Below are positions 15,126-22,754 of a stretch of 64,000 nucleotides of DNA, piece after piece. Positions within the stretch are counted from its first letter, which is position 1, and each line of letters opens with the position of its first letter. The DNA is from Deltaproteobacteria bacterium (GTDB taxonomy: Bacteria; Myxococcota_A; UBA9160; UBA4427). Location: positions 1-64,000 of the forward strand of contig JAJDAN010000013.1 in the NCBI GenBank assembly GCA_029261855.1, given 5' to 3'. Below the pieces are notes generated by a model, which was not told the origin of the DNA, ran no database searches, and saw only the letters and a list, made by a program, of their open reading frames with translations. The position numbers were made by a program, and so were the translations under genes.

Positions 15126-16757
15126 TCACGCGAAACTCGCGACCGCCGAGCTTGAAAACGACGCCAGTGTGTCCCGCGCACGTTCGAGTCGAACTTCGAG
15201 GCGATCGCAGAGAGCTATCACCTCGGTCACTTTCTCGACAATTCTCTGCTGCTCATCGAGCGGCGGGATCAAGACCATCCTCGGGTAGATGCGCCGTCCA
15301 GAAATGACGGGCTGTGCCGTCGCCTTGTTGTCCCGGCCAAGTTTCGCGGCTCGTAGCAACAGCACTAAGAAATCTCGGTTTAGGTTTTCCCTAGAGAACG
15401 ACACGACGAATGCGTTGTCGGTGACCCAAGCACTCTCACCTGTTAGGTGAACGTTGCCGCACAAAGCACCAACCCGTCCGATTACAATCGTCTGCCCTTC
15501 GACGTTCGCCTCGTCGTGGAAGCCCGCGACACCGTTTCCTCCATAGACAGGGACGGAGCCCGTCTTCATCTTCTTCGCAGGAAGGTTGTCGCCGGAACTC
15601 ACTTGAATTACATCGCCGAGACGCACGGCAGCCCATCCGCTCGGCAACTCGAAAGGAAGGTCTTCGTCGAGAATCTCGGGCAGCCGCTTCGGCTGCCTGA
15701 TCTTCTTTTTCTTGACCAGCAATGCTCTCTCCGCCCCGATCCGCTCGACAAGCCGAGCAGCGGGCTCTTCATCGGAGTGTTGGGGGACAAGCCTACCCCC
15801 AACCCCAAGCTGTAGGGCAAGATCGCGCAGCGGAGCGATATCGCCGGGGCCAGCAACGAGGTGGGAGAAATTGTCACGAGTGCGAGTCCAGGCGGATTGC
15901 GCGGTCTCGGGGTCGTCAGCGGCGCGGAGGGCGGAGAGGGCGGCGGCGCGGAGGGCCTGACGGGTGGCTTCACGCGAACCTTGGGCTGCCTCCAGTCGAT
16001 CCAAGAGGGCCATCAGCTCGTCCACTTGTTCCGCAATCCGCCGCTGCTCTGGGAGAGGGGGCACGGGTATCGGAATCAGAGCCACCTCCTTGCCAGAGAC
16101 CTCCTTGAAGGTCGTACCGGTCGCTGCCGCGTCGATTTCCGGGCCTATCTTCTTCAGATAGAGGTAGATGTACTCGCTCATACCCGAGGAATAGGGGACG
16201 CAGGACTTGAAACCCTGATTCGTCGCCAAGTCCTGACCAGCGATTCCAACGTGACCAATAGGTGCTCGGCTCGAAAAGAGGACCGTACCCGCAGGCATGA
16301 GGCGTGCTGAAGACGATTCCAGGCCAACCTTGGATATGTCGCGACTTCCTCGGGAGACATACCTCGATTCCTGGCGTCGCATGTCAGCAGGAGTAAGCCA
16401 CGGAACGCCCTCGTCTACCCAACATTTGGGATCTTTGCTCTTCGGAGTACCGCCGCCGACAATTGCGCCGACATCACCGAGCCGCATCCATACCCAGCTA
16501 CTCGGTACCTCATAGGGGGGGGTCCCGACTGGCTCGCCTTCGGGATGTCGAGGAACAGCAATCGTTCCGTTTTCGATGAGTTCGTCCTTGTTCACCCCGA
16601 ATGTCGAGATCAGATCATCTGCGGAACCTTCCGCAGGATTCTGACTCACCAGGGTGCCTCGGACAGCCAGCGCTAAGACCAACTCGCGCAGTCGCGCGAT
16701 TCCATCTGGTGCATCGGCTAGAACCTCGAAGGCGTCGATCAACTCCTTCGGGGTCAT
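15126..16757 (-). CDS. hsdS: Type I restriction enzyme specificity subunit HsdS
   Basis: A 543-residue protein with the two-half HsdS layout: target recognition domain 1 (about 70-245, with SSWVWMRLGDVGAIVGGGTPK), a conserved helix (PLPEQRRIAEQVDELMALLDRLEAAQ), target recognition domain 2 (about 345-495, with SGWAAVRLGDVIQVSSGDN) and a second helix (PLDEQQRIVEKVTEVIALCDRLE). These set the DNA sequence methylated and cut by the HsdMRS complex. A leader of about 60 residues precedes the first domain, as in EcoEI-like systems. Its ATG overlaps the hsdM stop (ATGA, 16754-16757), so it is translationally coupled. The recognised sequence cannot be predicted. Confidence 0.95.
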   Translation of the reverse strand: MTPKELIDAFEVLADAPDGIARLRELVLALAVRGTLVSQNPAEGSADDLISTFGVNKDELIENGTIAVPRHPEGEPVGTPPYEVPSSWVWMRLGDVGAIVGGGTPKSKDPKCWVDEGVPWLTPADMRRQESRYVSRGSRDISKVGLESSSARLMPAGTVLFSSRAPIGHVGIAGQDLATNQGFKSCVPYSSGMSEYIYLYLKKIGPEIDAAATGTTFKEVSGKEVALIPIPVPPLPEQRRIAEQVDELMALLDRLEAAQGSREATRQALRAAALSALRAADDPETAQSAWTRTRDNFSHLVAGPGDIAPLRDLALQLGVGGRLVPQHSDEEPAARLVERIGAERALLVKKKKIRQPKRLPEILDEDLPFELPSGWAAVRLGDVIQVSSGDNLPAKKMKTGSVPVYGGNGVAGFHDEANVEGQTIVIGRVGALCGNVHLTGESAWVTDNAFVVSFSRENLNRDFLVLLLRAAKLGRDNKATAQPVISGRRIYPRMVLIPPLDEQQRIVEKVTEVIALCDRLEVRLERARDTLASFSSSAVASFA

Positions 16758-18205
16758 GTGCGCCCTTCAAGAGCGTCGGAGAGAACCTTACGAAGCTGTT
16801 CGCGGATCTCTCCTGCTGCTGCCTTCTGCTCCTCGTAGCGAGCAAGAAGCGTGTCGGGGTCCTCATGGGTGTGTTCGGGGGCGTTCGGGTTCTTGATGTC
16901 GAGGTTGAACTTTCGCTGGCGGATTTCGTCGATCGTGACGCGCCAAGCATTCTCAGATTCCTTGCGTTTCTTCCACCACGTCTTCTCCGGCTCGAACTCC
17001 TCGATGAGCATAGGCTTGGTCTTCGAGTACGACTTGTAGCCATCGGGATAGGGGTGCTCGTAGTACCAGACCTCTTCCGTAGCGTTTCCCTTCTCGAAGA
17101 AGAGGACGTTGGTGTTGATAGAGGTGTAGGGCGCGAAGACACCCTTCGGCAACCGCACGATCGTGTGCAGGTTGCAGTCGGTAAGAAGCTTCTCTTTGAG
17201 TCGCGTCTTCATGCCCTCGCCGAAAAGGGTTCCATCGGGGAGAACGACGGCAGCACGCCCCTTCTTCTTCAAGAGAGTCATGATGAGAACGAGGAAGAGA
17301 TCGGCGGTTTCCCTCGTGCGAAAATCGGCCGGGAAGTTGTTCTCAATGCCGTCCTCTTCCATGCCTCCGAATGGAGGATTCGTAAGGATGACATCTACGC
17401 GGTCCTTATCCGTGTAGTCCCGCAGCGGACGGCTCAGCGTGTTGTCGTGGAGAATCTGATTCGGCACGTCAATGCCGTGGAGGATCATATTCGTGGTGCA
17501 GAGAAGATGCGGCAGCGGCTTCTTTTCTACGCCGTGGATGCTGGCCTGAAGCTTTGCTTCGTCCTTGGGCTTCTTGACCTGATTCTTGCGAATCGTCTCG
17601 ATGGCGCAGGCAAGAAATCCGCCTGTCCCGCAAGCCGGATCGAGGATGGACTCGCCGAGCTGTGGAGCAACCATGTCCACAGCGAACTGGGTAACGGCGC
17701 GCGGGGTGTAATACTCACCTGCGTTGCCCGCACCCTGTAGGTCGCGGAGGACCTGCTCATAGATCTCGCCTAGGGCGTGGCGCTTCTTGCTGTCGTTGAA
17801 GTCGATGTCCTGATTTAGGCGATTAACGACTTGCCGCATCAGGGTGCCGGATTTCATGTAGTTGTAGGCGTCGCGGAAGATCTCGCGCACGAGGATGGCG
17901 CGATCGTGGCCAGGGCCTTCGGCGCTGAGTTCTTTGAGCTGTGGAAATAGCTTTGCGTTCGTGAAGTCGAGCAGCTCGTCACCCGTCATACCCTCGTCGT
18001 CGGCAGCCCAAGTTCGCCATCGCAGCGGTTCCGGGATGACAGAGACGAACTTCTCGTCCATCAATTCCTGCTCGGACTCTCGGTCGTCGTAGAGCTTCAA
18101 GAAGAGCATCCACACGAGCTGGCCAATGCGCTGGGCATCACCATCGACACCCACGTCCTTGCGCATGATGTCTTGTATGGCTTTGATGGTGGTGCTGAGG
18201 CTCAT
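16754..18205 (-). CDS. hsdM: Type I restriction-modification DNA adenine methyltransferase HsdM
   Basis: A 483-residue N6-adenine methyltransferase. Residues 1-135 are the HsdM N-terminal helical domain (IKAIQDIMRKDV.., QLVWMLFLKLYDDRE). The catalytic domain shows the SAM-binding motif DPACGTGGF and the catalytic ILTNPPFGG motif. The C-terminal tail is helical and charged (EEQKAAAGEIREQLRK) and docks HsdS. The start ATG 18205 has AGGA eight bases upstream. The gene follows hsdR by 69 bases and overlaps hsdS by four bases in one minus-strand operon. The order hsdR-hsdM-hsdS is complete and without frameshifts, so the system is probably active. Confidence 0.95.
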   Translation of the reverse strand: MSLSTTIKAIQDIMRKDVGVDGDAQRIGQLVWMLFLKLYDDRESEQELMDEKFVSVIPEPLRWRTWAADDEGMTGDELLDFTNAKLFPQLKELSAEGPGHDRAILVREIFRDAYNYMKSGTLMRQVVNRLNQDIDFNDSKKRHALGEIYEQVLRDLQGAGNAGEYYTPRAVTQFAVDMVAPQLGESILDPACGTGGFLACAIETIRKNQVKKPKDEAKLQASIHGVEKKPLPHLLCTTNMILHGIDVPNQILHDNTLSRPLRDYTDKDRVDVILTNPPFGGMEEDGIENNFPADFRTRETADLFLVLIMTLLKKKGRAAVVLPDGTLFGEGMKTRLKEKLLTDCNLHTIVRLPKGVFAPYTSINTNVLFFEKGNATEEVWYYEHPYPDGYKSYSKTKPMLIEEFEPEKTWWKKRKESENAWRVTIDEIRQRKFNLDIKNPNAPEHTHEDPDTLLARYEEQKAAAGEIREQLRKVLSDALEGRT

Positions 18206-18274
18206 CGGTGAATTCCTAGTTGTTGGAGATGACCACTTCCGGGCCGTCTGAATGCCGAGGTCTGGCCAGATTTC

Positions 18275-20674
18275 CTATGCAGCACCCTCGCTGGGCACGG
18301 AGTAGAGGGCCTCCTCCAACTCCTGAACAGCTTGCTGATAGGCCGACTTATCTCCGAAGAGACGTACCAGCTCGATGGGGGTGCCCATCTCGTTGAAGGG
18401 CTGCACGTTCAGCACGGCCATCTTCTCGATGGGCCCGATCCCTTCGTCGGCATACTTGTCGAGGAGGGCTTCGAGGACCTTGCGGGCCTGTTCACCGTAC
18501 TTGGTGAATACATCGCGCTTCTTGACGCCGAGGGCACGCTCGCGGCGAGTGAGTGGGGGCTGCCCGAAGGCGATGTGGCAAATGAGATCGAACGGGTCCA
18601 TGTCCCTGCCCGCCTGCTCCTGTAGAGCCTCAATGATGATGCCTTTGTCGAGAAGCTCATCGAGGATGACCTGCTTACGATCGGCGGTCTTCCACGTCTT
18701 CAGGAAGCCATCCAGCGTCCGAAAGTGTTCGAGGACACCACGCCGGGTGTAGTCCTTCAGGGATTCGGTGATGAGCTTGCCGTCCTGGCCGTAGTATTGG
18801 ACGCGCTCGGCGACAATCGAGACTTCGACATCCCCGACGTAGTATTTCGTGGGGCCGGTCCCGTCAGGGTCATCGGTCGGGTCGATGGGAGTCCAATCGT
18901 CGCCCCCGTCCTCGTCGCCGTCTTCGCCGGTATCCTCCTCGTCGCCAGTAGCGGGCGGGGTGGTCTCATCCTCGCCGGGTTCGATGACGGTCCCGTCGTC
19001 ATCAATAATGACCACCGGTTCCCCGTCGAAATCGGGGTCGGCGAAGAGTTCGGTGGCCTTCTTGAAGTCGATGATCGTGAAGTAGAGCTTTGCCGCATCC
19101 GGGTACAGGCGCGTGCCGCGACCAATCGTTTGCTTGAACTCGGTCATGGACTGGATGCGCTGGTCGAGGACCACGTACTTGCACGTTCTGGCGTCCACAC
19201 CCGTCGTCATCAGCTTCGACGTGGTGGCGATGACCGGGTAGCGCTCTTCGGGGTGGATGAAGTTGTCGAGCTGCGCCTTACCCTCGGGGTTGTCGCCCGT
19301 AATGCGCATGACATAGCGCAGGTCTTCTTGCGCCCGCTCCGGGTTGGCGTTCACGATGGCCTGCCGCATTCGCTCTGCGTGGTCGATGTCCTCACAGAAG
19401 ATGATCGTCTTCGCGTAGGGGTCGTTGGCTTCGAGCTGTTCTACGACCTTCTCGGCCACGAGCTTCGTCCGCTTATTCAGGACGAGAATGCGGTCGAAGT
19501 CCTTTTGGTTGTAGATGCGGTCCTCAATGTCGGCCCCAAGGTCATCCACTGCCCCCCTCTCGGGACGCCAGCCTTCGAGGTCACGGTCGATATCGACGCG
19601 GATGACCTTGTAGGGGGCAAGAAATCCGTCTTCAATCCCCTGCTTGAGGGAGTAGGTGTATACCGGCTCGCCGAAGTACGTGATGTTGGAAACGTCCTTG
19701 GTTTCCTTCGGCGTGGCCGTCATGCCGATCTGTGTGGCCGAGGAGAAGTATCTCAGGATGTCATGCCACGCTGAGGCTTCCCGCGCGCTGCTGCGATGGC
19801 ACTCGTCTACGACAATCAGGTCGAAGAAGTCCCGGCTGAATTGCTTGTAGATGTTGGCCTCTTCTTCAGTACCGGTGACGGCTTGGTAGAGCGCGAGGTA
19901 GATCTCGTAGCTCTTGTCCACATTGCGGTGCTGCACCTTCGTCATAGCCGCGCCGAAGGGCTTGAAGTCATTGGTCTTGGTCTGATCGACAAGAATGTTG
20001 CGGTCGGCCAGGAAGAGAATTCGCTTCTTATGGCCACCTTTCCAGAGCCGCCAGATGATCTGGAAGGCCGTGTAGGTCTTACCTGTGCCGGTGGCCATGA
20101 CGAGGAGAATGCGGTCCTGGCCTCGTGCTACGGCCTCCACGGTGCGGTTGATGGCGACCCGCTGGTAGTAGCGAGGCGCTTTCCCCGTGGCGTCCTCGTG
20201 GTAGGGCTCGGTAACGACTTCCAGGGCGGGGGCAGCCTCCAGGCCCTTCCATTTTCGATAGCGCTCCCAGAGAAGCTCGGGAGAGGGAAACTCCTCCATT
20301 GCCAGTGTCGATTCCGTCTGGTCGCCCAGGCCGGTACGGTCGTGGAACTGGAAGCCGTCGCCATTCGAGGAGAAAACGAAGGGCACATCGAGGCAGTCCG
20401 CGTAGCCCAGGGCTTGCTGCATGCCGGAAGCGATCGAGTGTTTGTTGTCCTTGGCCTCTATCACGGCGATCGGAAGGTTCTTCTTCCAGTAGAGCACGTA
20501 ATCGGCGCGCTTCTTCTTGCCCCGCTTCCAGAGCTTGCCCCGGACGATGACCTTCCCGTCTGTAAACGTAAGTTCCCGGCGAACCTGGGTTTGCAGGTCC
20601 CACCCGGCCGTCTCGATGGCCGGGTTGATGAACTTCATGCAGATGTCGCTCTCGCTGAGGCCCTTCTTACTCAT
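18275..20674 (-). CDS. hsdR: Type I restriction enzyme motor/endonuclease subunit HsdR
   Basis: A 799-residue EcoEI-type HsdR. The N-terminal nuclease domain has D58 and E73-A-K75 (ADYVLYW...[11 protein letters not shown]), followed by GMQQALGYA. The SF2 translocase has Walker A MATGTGKT at 193-200, a DECH box in [18 protein letters not shown], and the helicase C motif with [18 protein letters not shown] and [10 protein letters not shown] very acidic stretch with [15 protein letters not shown] lies near 560-600, and the C-terminus is the EcoEI_R_C domain ([16 protein letters not shown]). It is the first gene of the hsdRMS operon. The intergenic region to the divergent GIY-YIG gene (20675-20933) must hold the promoters. 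Confidence 0.95.
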   Translation of the reverse strand: MSKKGLSESDICMKFINPAIETAGWDLQTQVRRELTFTDGKVIVRGKLWKRGKKKRADYVLYWKKNLPIAVIEAKDNKHSIASGMQQALGYADCLDVPFVFSSNGDGFQFHDRTGLGDQTESTLAMEEFPSPELLWERYRKWKGLEAAPALEVVTEPYHEDATGKAPRYYQRVAINRTVEAVARGQDRILLVMATGTGKTYTAFQIIWRLWKGGHKKRILFLADRNILVDQTKTNDFKPFGAAMTKVQHRNVDKSYEIYLALYQAVTGTEEEANIYKQFSRDFFDLIVVDECHRSSAREASAWHDILRYFSSATQIGMTATPKETKDVSNITYFGEPVYTYSLKQGIEDGFLAPYKVIRVDIDRDLEGWRPERGAVDDLGADIEDRIYNQKDFDRILVLNKRTKLVAEKVVEQLEANDPYAKTIIFCEDIDHAERMRQAIVNANPERAQEDLRYVMRITGDNPEGKAQLDNFIHPEERYPVIATTSKLMTTGVDARTCKYVVLDQRIQSMTEFKQTIGRGTRLYPDAAKLYFTIIDFKKATELFADPDFDGEPVVIIDDDGTVIEPGEDETTPPATGDEEDTGEDGDEDGGDDWTPIDPTDDPDGTGPTKYYVGDVEVSIVAERVQYYGQDGKLITESLKDYTRRGVLEHFRTLDGFLKTWKTADRKQVILDELLDKGIIIEALQEQAGRDMDPFDLICHIAFGQPPLTRRERALGVKKRDVFTKYGEQARKVLEALLDKYADEGIGPIEKMAVLNVQPFNEMGTPIELVRLFGDKSAYQQAVQELEEALYSVPSEGAA

Positions 20675-20832
20675 CGGAGGGGAAAATACTGCGAACTCGG
20701 GGATTTAGCAGCGGTTGCGTCGAGCGGTTTGGGCCTGGAGCAGCATTTTCTCTAAGTCGATAGGACATCTGCCGGAGCGACCCTGCGGACCCAACGAGAC
20801 GAATTGTGACTGTCGAGGTGGATTCAGGATTG

Positions 20833-20858
20833 CGGGATCTAGCAGCCTTTCGATCCCG
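20833..20858. promoter_or_regulatory. Inverted repeat between hsdR and the GIY-YIG gene
   Basis: A perfect 7-bp inverted repeat, CGGGATC (20833-20839) and GATCCCG (20852-20858), is separated by 12 bases in the divergent control region 20675-20933. It could be an operator for the restriction operon or a short hairpin in the leader of the GIY-YIG transcript. No controller (C) protein gene is seen in the window. Confidence 0.35.
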
Positions 20859-20933
20859 GCTCCGTCCACGCTGGCTGCGACCGAAACCAGTAGGCTTCGA
20901 GTACGCCCGATAAACGCGCGTCTGGAGAAGACC

Positions 20934-21755
20934 ATGGCCATCAAGCTTGCCGACATCCTCGAATTCGAAGATCCCAGGGACTACAAGGTCCATTTGGCTA
21001 CTTGGAACGGCAAGAACCAGCCCCTCAATGTATTCGTGAGCGATCTCGACAAATGGGAGAACTGGAACTCGTATCGGGGTGTTAACGACGACTTCAGCAG
21101 GAAGTTCATCTTCAGCTTGACCGACTTCTATCACGAGGCAGACAACTGGCTGTTTGGTGGCTGCTACGAAGTCGTTAAACGCCTCAACAAGACCAAGGGG
21201 AAGGGATACGAAGTCGAACTTACCGACCAGTTCAGGCCCTTCATCGGGAGGCTCAAGCTCAAATGGAAGAGATCGGGGCGCGCAAAGGCACGGCGCTTAG
21301 AGAACTGCATCGACAACTTCGAGGTCACGGAGATTCTCGCGGAGCGATACACAGGCGAAGCATTCTGCGGCTACGAGAACATCAACCACGACTTCCACGT
21401 CCTCGAAAACATCTTCCAGTCTGGCAAGCCCGACTGGAAGGCGGCGCTCGCCAACGTGAAGGGCGTGTATCTCATCACGGATCGAAAGAACGGGAAGAAG
21501 TACGTCGGATCGGCGTATGGGGGCTCAGGTATATGGTCGCGATGGTCCTGCTACGTGGGCACCGGGCACGGCCACAATGACGAACTCACGAAGCTCATCA
21601 AGAAGGAGGGGATGGACTACGCTCGCACGAACTTCCAGTTCTCGCTCTTGGAGTATCGACCTATGAAGACGGACGACCACGACATCATCGAGAGGGAGAC
21701 CTACTGGAAGGAAGTCCTGCTATCGCGCGGAGACTTTGGCTACAACAAGAATTAG
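20934..21755 (+). CDS. GIY-YIG nuclease family protein
   Basis: A 273-residue protein from ATG 20934, chosen because GGAG lies six bases upstream; the frame extends to 20715. Residues 1-165 are unrecognised and contain many aromatic residues (FSLTDFYHEADNWLFGGCYEV). Residues 175-260 are a GIY-YIG domain: KGVYLITDRKNGKKYVGSA with the two tyrosines, R in IWSRW, and a following helix with NDELTKLI; the final part (DIIERETYWKEVL) provides the metal-binding Glu helix. It is divergent from hsdR and is the last gene of the island before the tRNA scar. It could be a stand-alone defence nuclease (possibly a type IV-like enzyme) or a homing-type enzyme. Confidence 0.8.
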   Translation: MAIKLADILEFEDPRDYKVHLATWNGKNQPLNVFVSDLDKWENWNSYRGVNDDFSRKFIFSLTDFYHEADNWLFGGCYEVVKRLNKTKGKGYEVELTDQFRPFIGRLKLKWKRSGRAKARRLENCIDNFEVTEILAERYTGEAFCGYENINHDFHVLENIFQSGKPDWKAALANVKGVYLITDRKNGKKYVGSAYGGSGIWSRWSCYVGTGHGHNDELTKLIKKEGMDYARTNFQFSLLEYRPMKTDDHDIIERETYWKEVLLSRGDFGYNKN

Positions 21756-21998
21756 CTGAGAGAAGGAAATCATCGAGGCGCTCCGGCTCATGGGAATCCG
21801 GTCGGGTCCAGGACCAGACAGGACGGGTCCCGGGCAACGGGGGCCTGTCATATGCCCAGTCGGGTGTTCGAACCGCTGTTTCGAAGCATGCCTGCAAGGA
21901 AATCTAGGTCTGTTTTCGCTTCCCCCACTATTGACCGAAACGCATCGATATGACCGCTTCGGGCGAATTTCCTCAATGAAATCAACCCCGGCATCTCC
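21756..21998. other. Island terminal non-coding segment
   Basis: No gene is seen between the GIY-YIG stop codon and the tRNA fragment. The stretch has several short repeats: GGGTCC, AGGACC and GGACGGGTCC near 21804-21835, and two TTCGAA hexamers near 21870-21885. Such repeats next to an attachment site could be arm-type or accessory protein sites for the integrase that inserted the island, but this is only a positional argument. Confidence 0.35.
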
Positions 21999-22043
21999 TT
22001 GCCAACGTGAGGGTCGCCGGTTCGAACCCGGTCTCGTGCTCCA
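21999..22043 (+). tRNA. Orphan 3' half of tRNA-Gly(GCC); island attachment scar
   Basis: The 45 bases fold exactly as tRNA positions 32-76: anticodon loop TTGCCAA (anticodon GCC), stem CGTGA, variable loop GGGTC, T-arm GCCGG-TTCGAAC-CCGGT, acceptor strand CTCGTGC, discriminator T and encoded CCA. The T73 discriminator is typical of tRNA-Gly. Upstream bases (TCTCC) do not pair properly with the anticodon stem, and no D-arm or matching acceptor strand precedes it. The 5' half has therefore been separated from it, as happens when an integrase crosses over in the anticodon loop. The intact tRNA-Gly should sit at the other end of the island, outside the window. Confidence 0.88.
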
Positions 22044-22052
22044 GAGAACGAA

Positions 22053-22086
22053 AGCCTCCGCGACCCCCTGGGCGCGGGGGCTTTTT
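22053..22086 (+). terminator. Rho-independent terminator of the original tRNA-Gly gene
   Basis: AGCCTCCGCG (22053-22062) pairs with CGCGGGGGCT (22073-22082) with one G-T wobble around a ten-base loop, followed by TTTT. It lies nine bases after the CCA of the tRNA fragment and is the expected chromosomal terminator of that tRNA. This supports the view that 22044 onwards is the original chromosome. Confidence 0.85.
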
Positions 22087-22148
22087 CGTCTGGGGGTGCC
22101 GCCCAGCTCGTGAGATCGCGTCCACACGGATCTTGTTATTCTGGCCGC

Positions 22149-22754
22149 ATGCCGCCGCCTCGCGCGCCCCGCCTGCCGGCCACCTCGCGGCGAAACCACG
22201 CGCTGGCGCTCCTGGGTCTGTGGCTGTCGGTCGCCTTCGGCGCCGGCTGCGCTTCTTCGCCGGACGTGCAGACCGTGCCGGTGCGCTCGGAGATCGTGAG
22301 CCCTTCGCGGCTGTATTCGATCGTGCCGAAGTCGGTCGGGTGGTTGAGGGTCGCGAATCCCGCGGAGATGGGAACGGACGCCGACGTTGCGCTCTTTCAT
22401 CCCGCCGAAGGCGTAACGGTCTTCGTCTACGTCGTGCGCGGCGCGCGCGAGTCGGTCGATGAACTCGTGCTGGCCCGCCGACAGCTCATTCTCGCCAACA
22501 ACGAAGTGCTCTCGTTCGGGGAGGTGCGGCGCTTCGTGGAGGGCGGCTCGTTTCGGCCTGTCTCCATCGCGACCTACCAGGTGCGCAGATCTCCGGCGGT
22601 GATGGAGAGTCTGGTGGTCTCGGCCATCGTTCGAGCCGAGACCGCCCTGGTCGAGATCATCGCGATGGGAGGAGCGCCGCCACAGACCCACCACCTGGTC
22701 GACGATCTCGTCGCGGGCTTGCGGATCCCGGCGAATGGCGTGGAGCAGCCATGA
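22149..22754 (+). CDS. Predicted lipoprotein, function unknown
   Basis: About 201 residues from ATG 22149 (frame open to 22110). A basic N-terminus and hydrophobic stretch LALLGLWLSVAFGAGC end in a lipobox (AGC), so it is probably lipid-anchored. The mature part (SRLYSIVPKSVGWLRVANPAEMGTDADVALFHP...) has a strand-rich layout like small periplasmic domains of the PsbP/DUF type, unrecognised. The stop overlaps the start of the DUF3857 gene (ATGA, 22751-22754), so the two are translationally coupled and probably act together at the cell envelope. It is the first chromosomal gene after the island. Confidence 0.75.
   Translation: MPPPRAPRLPATSRRNHALALLGLWLSVAFGAGCASSPDVQTVPVRSEIVSPSRLYSIVPKSVGWLRVANPAEMGTDADVALFHPAEGVTVFVYVVRGARESVDELVLARRQLILANNEVLSFGEVRRFVEGGSFRPVSIATYQVRRSPAVMESLVVSAIVRAETALVEIIAMGGAPPQTHHLVDDLVAGLRIPANGVEQP

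Larger units (their letters stand above)
1..22043. mobile_element. Genomic island (right part) integrated at tRNA-Gly
   Basis: The right end is a 45-nt orphan 3' half of tRNA-Gly at 21999-22043; the left end is outside the window. The content is typical of an integrative element or defence island: one intact and one decayed tyrosine recombinase, ArdC, a type I restriction-modification operon, a GIY-YIG nuclease, HEPN-, RES- and GHKL-domain proteins, and many unknown genes with divergent orientations. Base composition is visibly less GC-rich than the DNA to the right of 22.1 kb, although the decayed integrase at 1332-1880 is locally GC-rich, suggesting a composite element. No conjugation or phage structural genes are visible here. 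Seen: tRNA scar and gene content. Inferred: a single insertion covering all of 1-22043. Confidence 0.8.

Noticed and set aside
20833-20860. Segment containing TTTCGATCCCGG considered as a tRNA T-arm remnant
   Set aside because: The T-stem does not pair, and no acceptor or anticodon arm fits around it.
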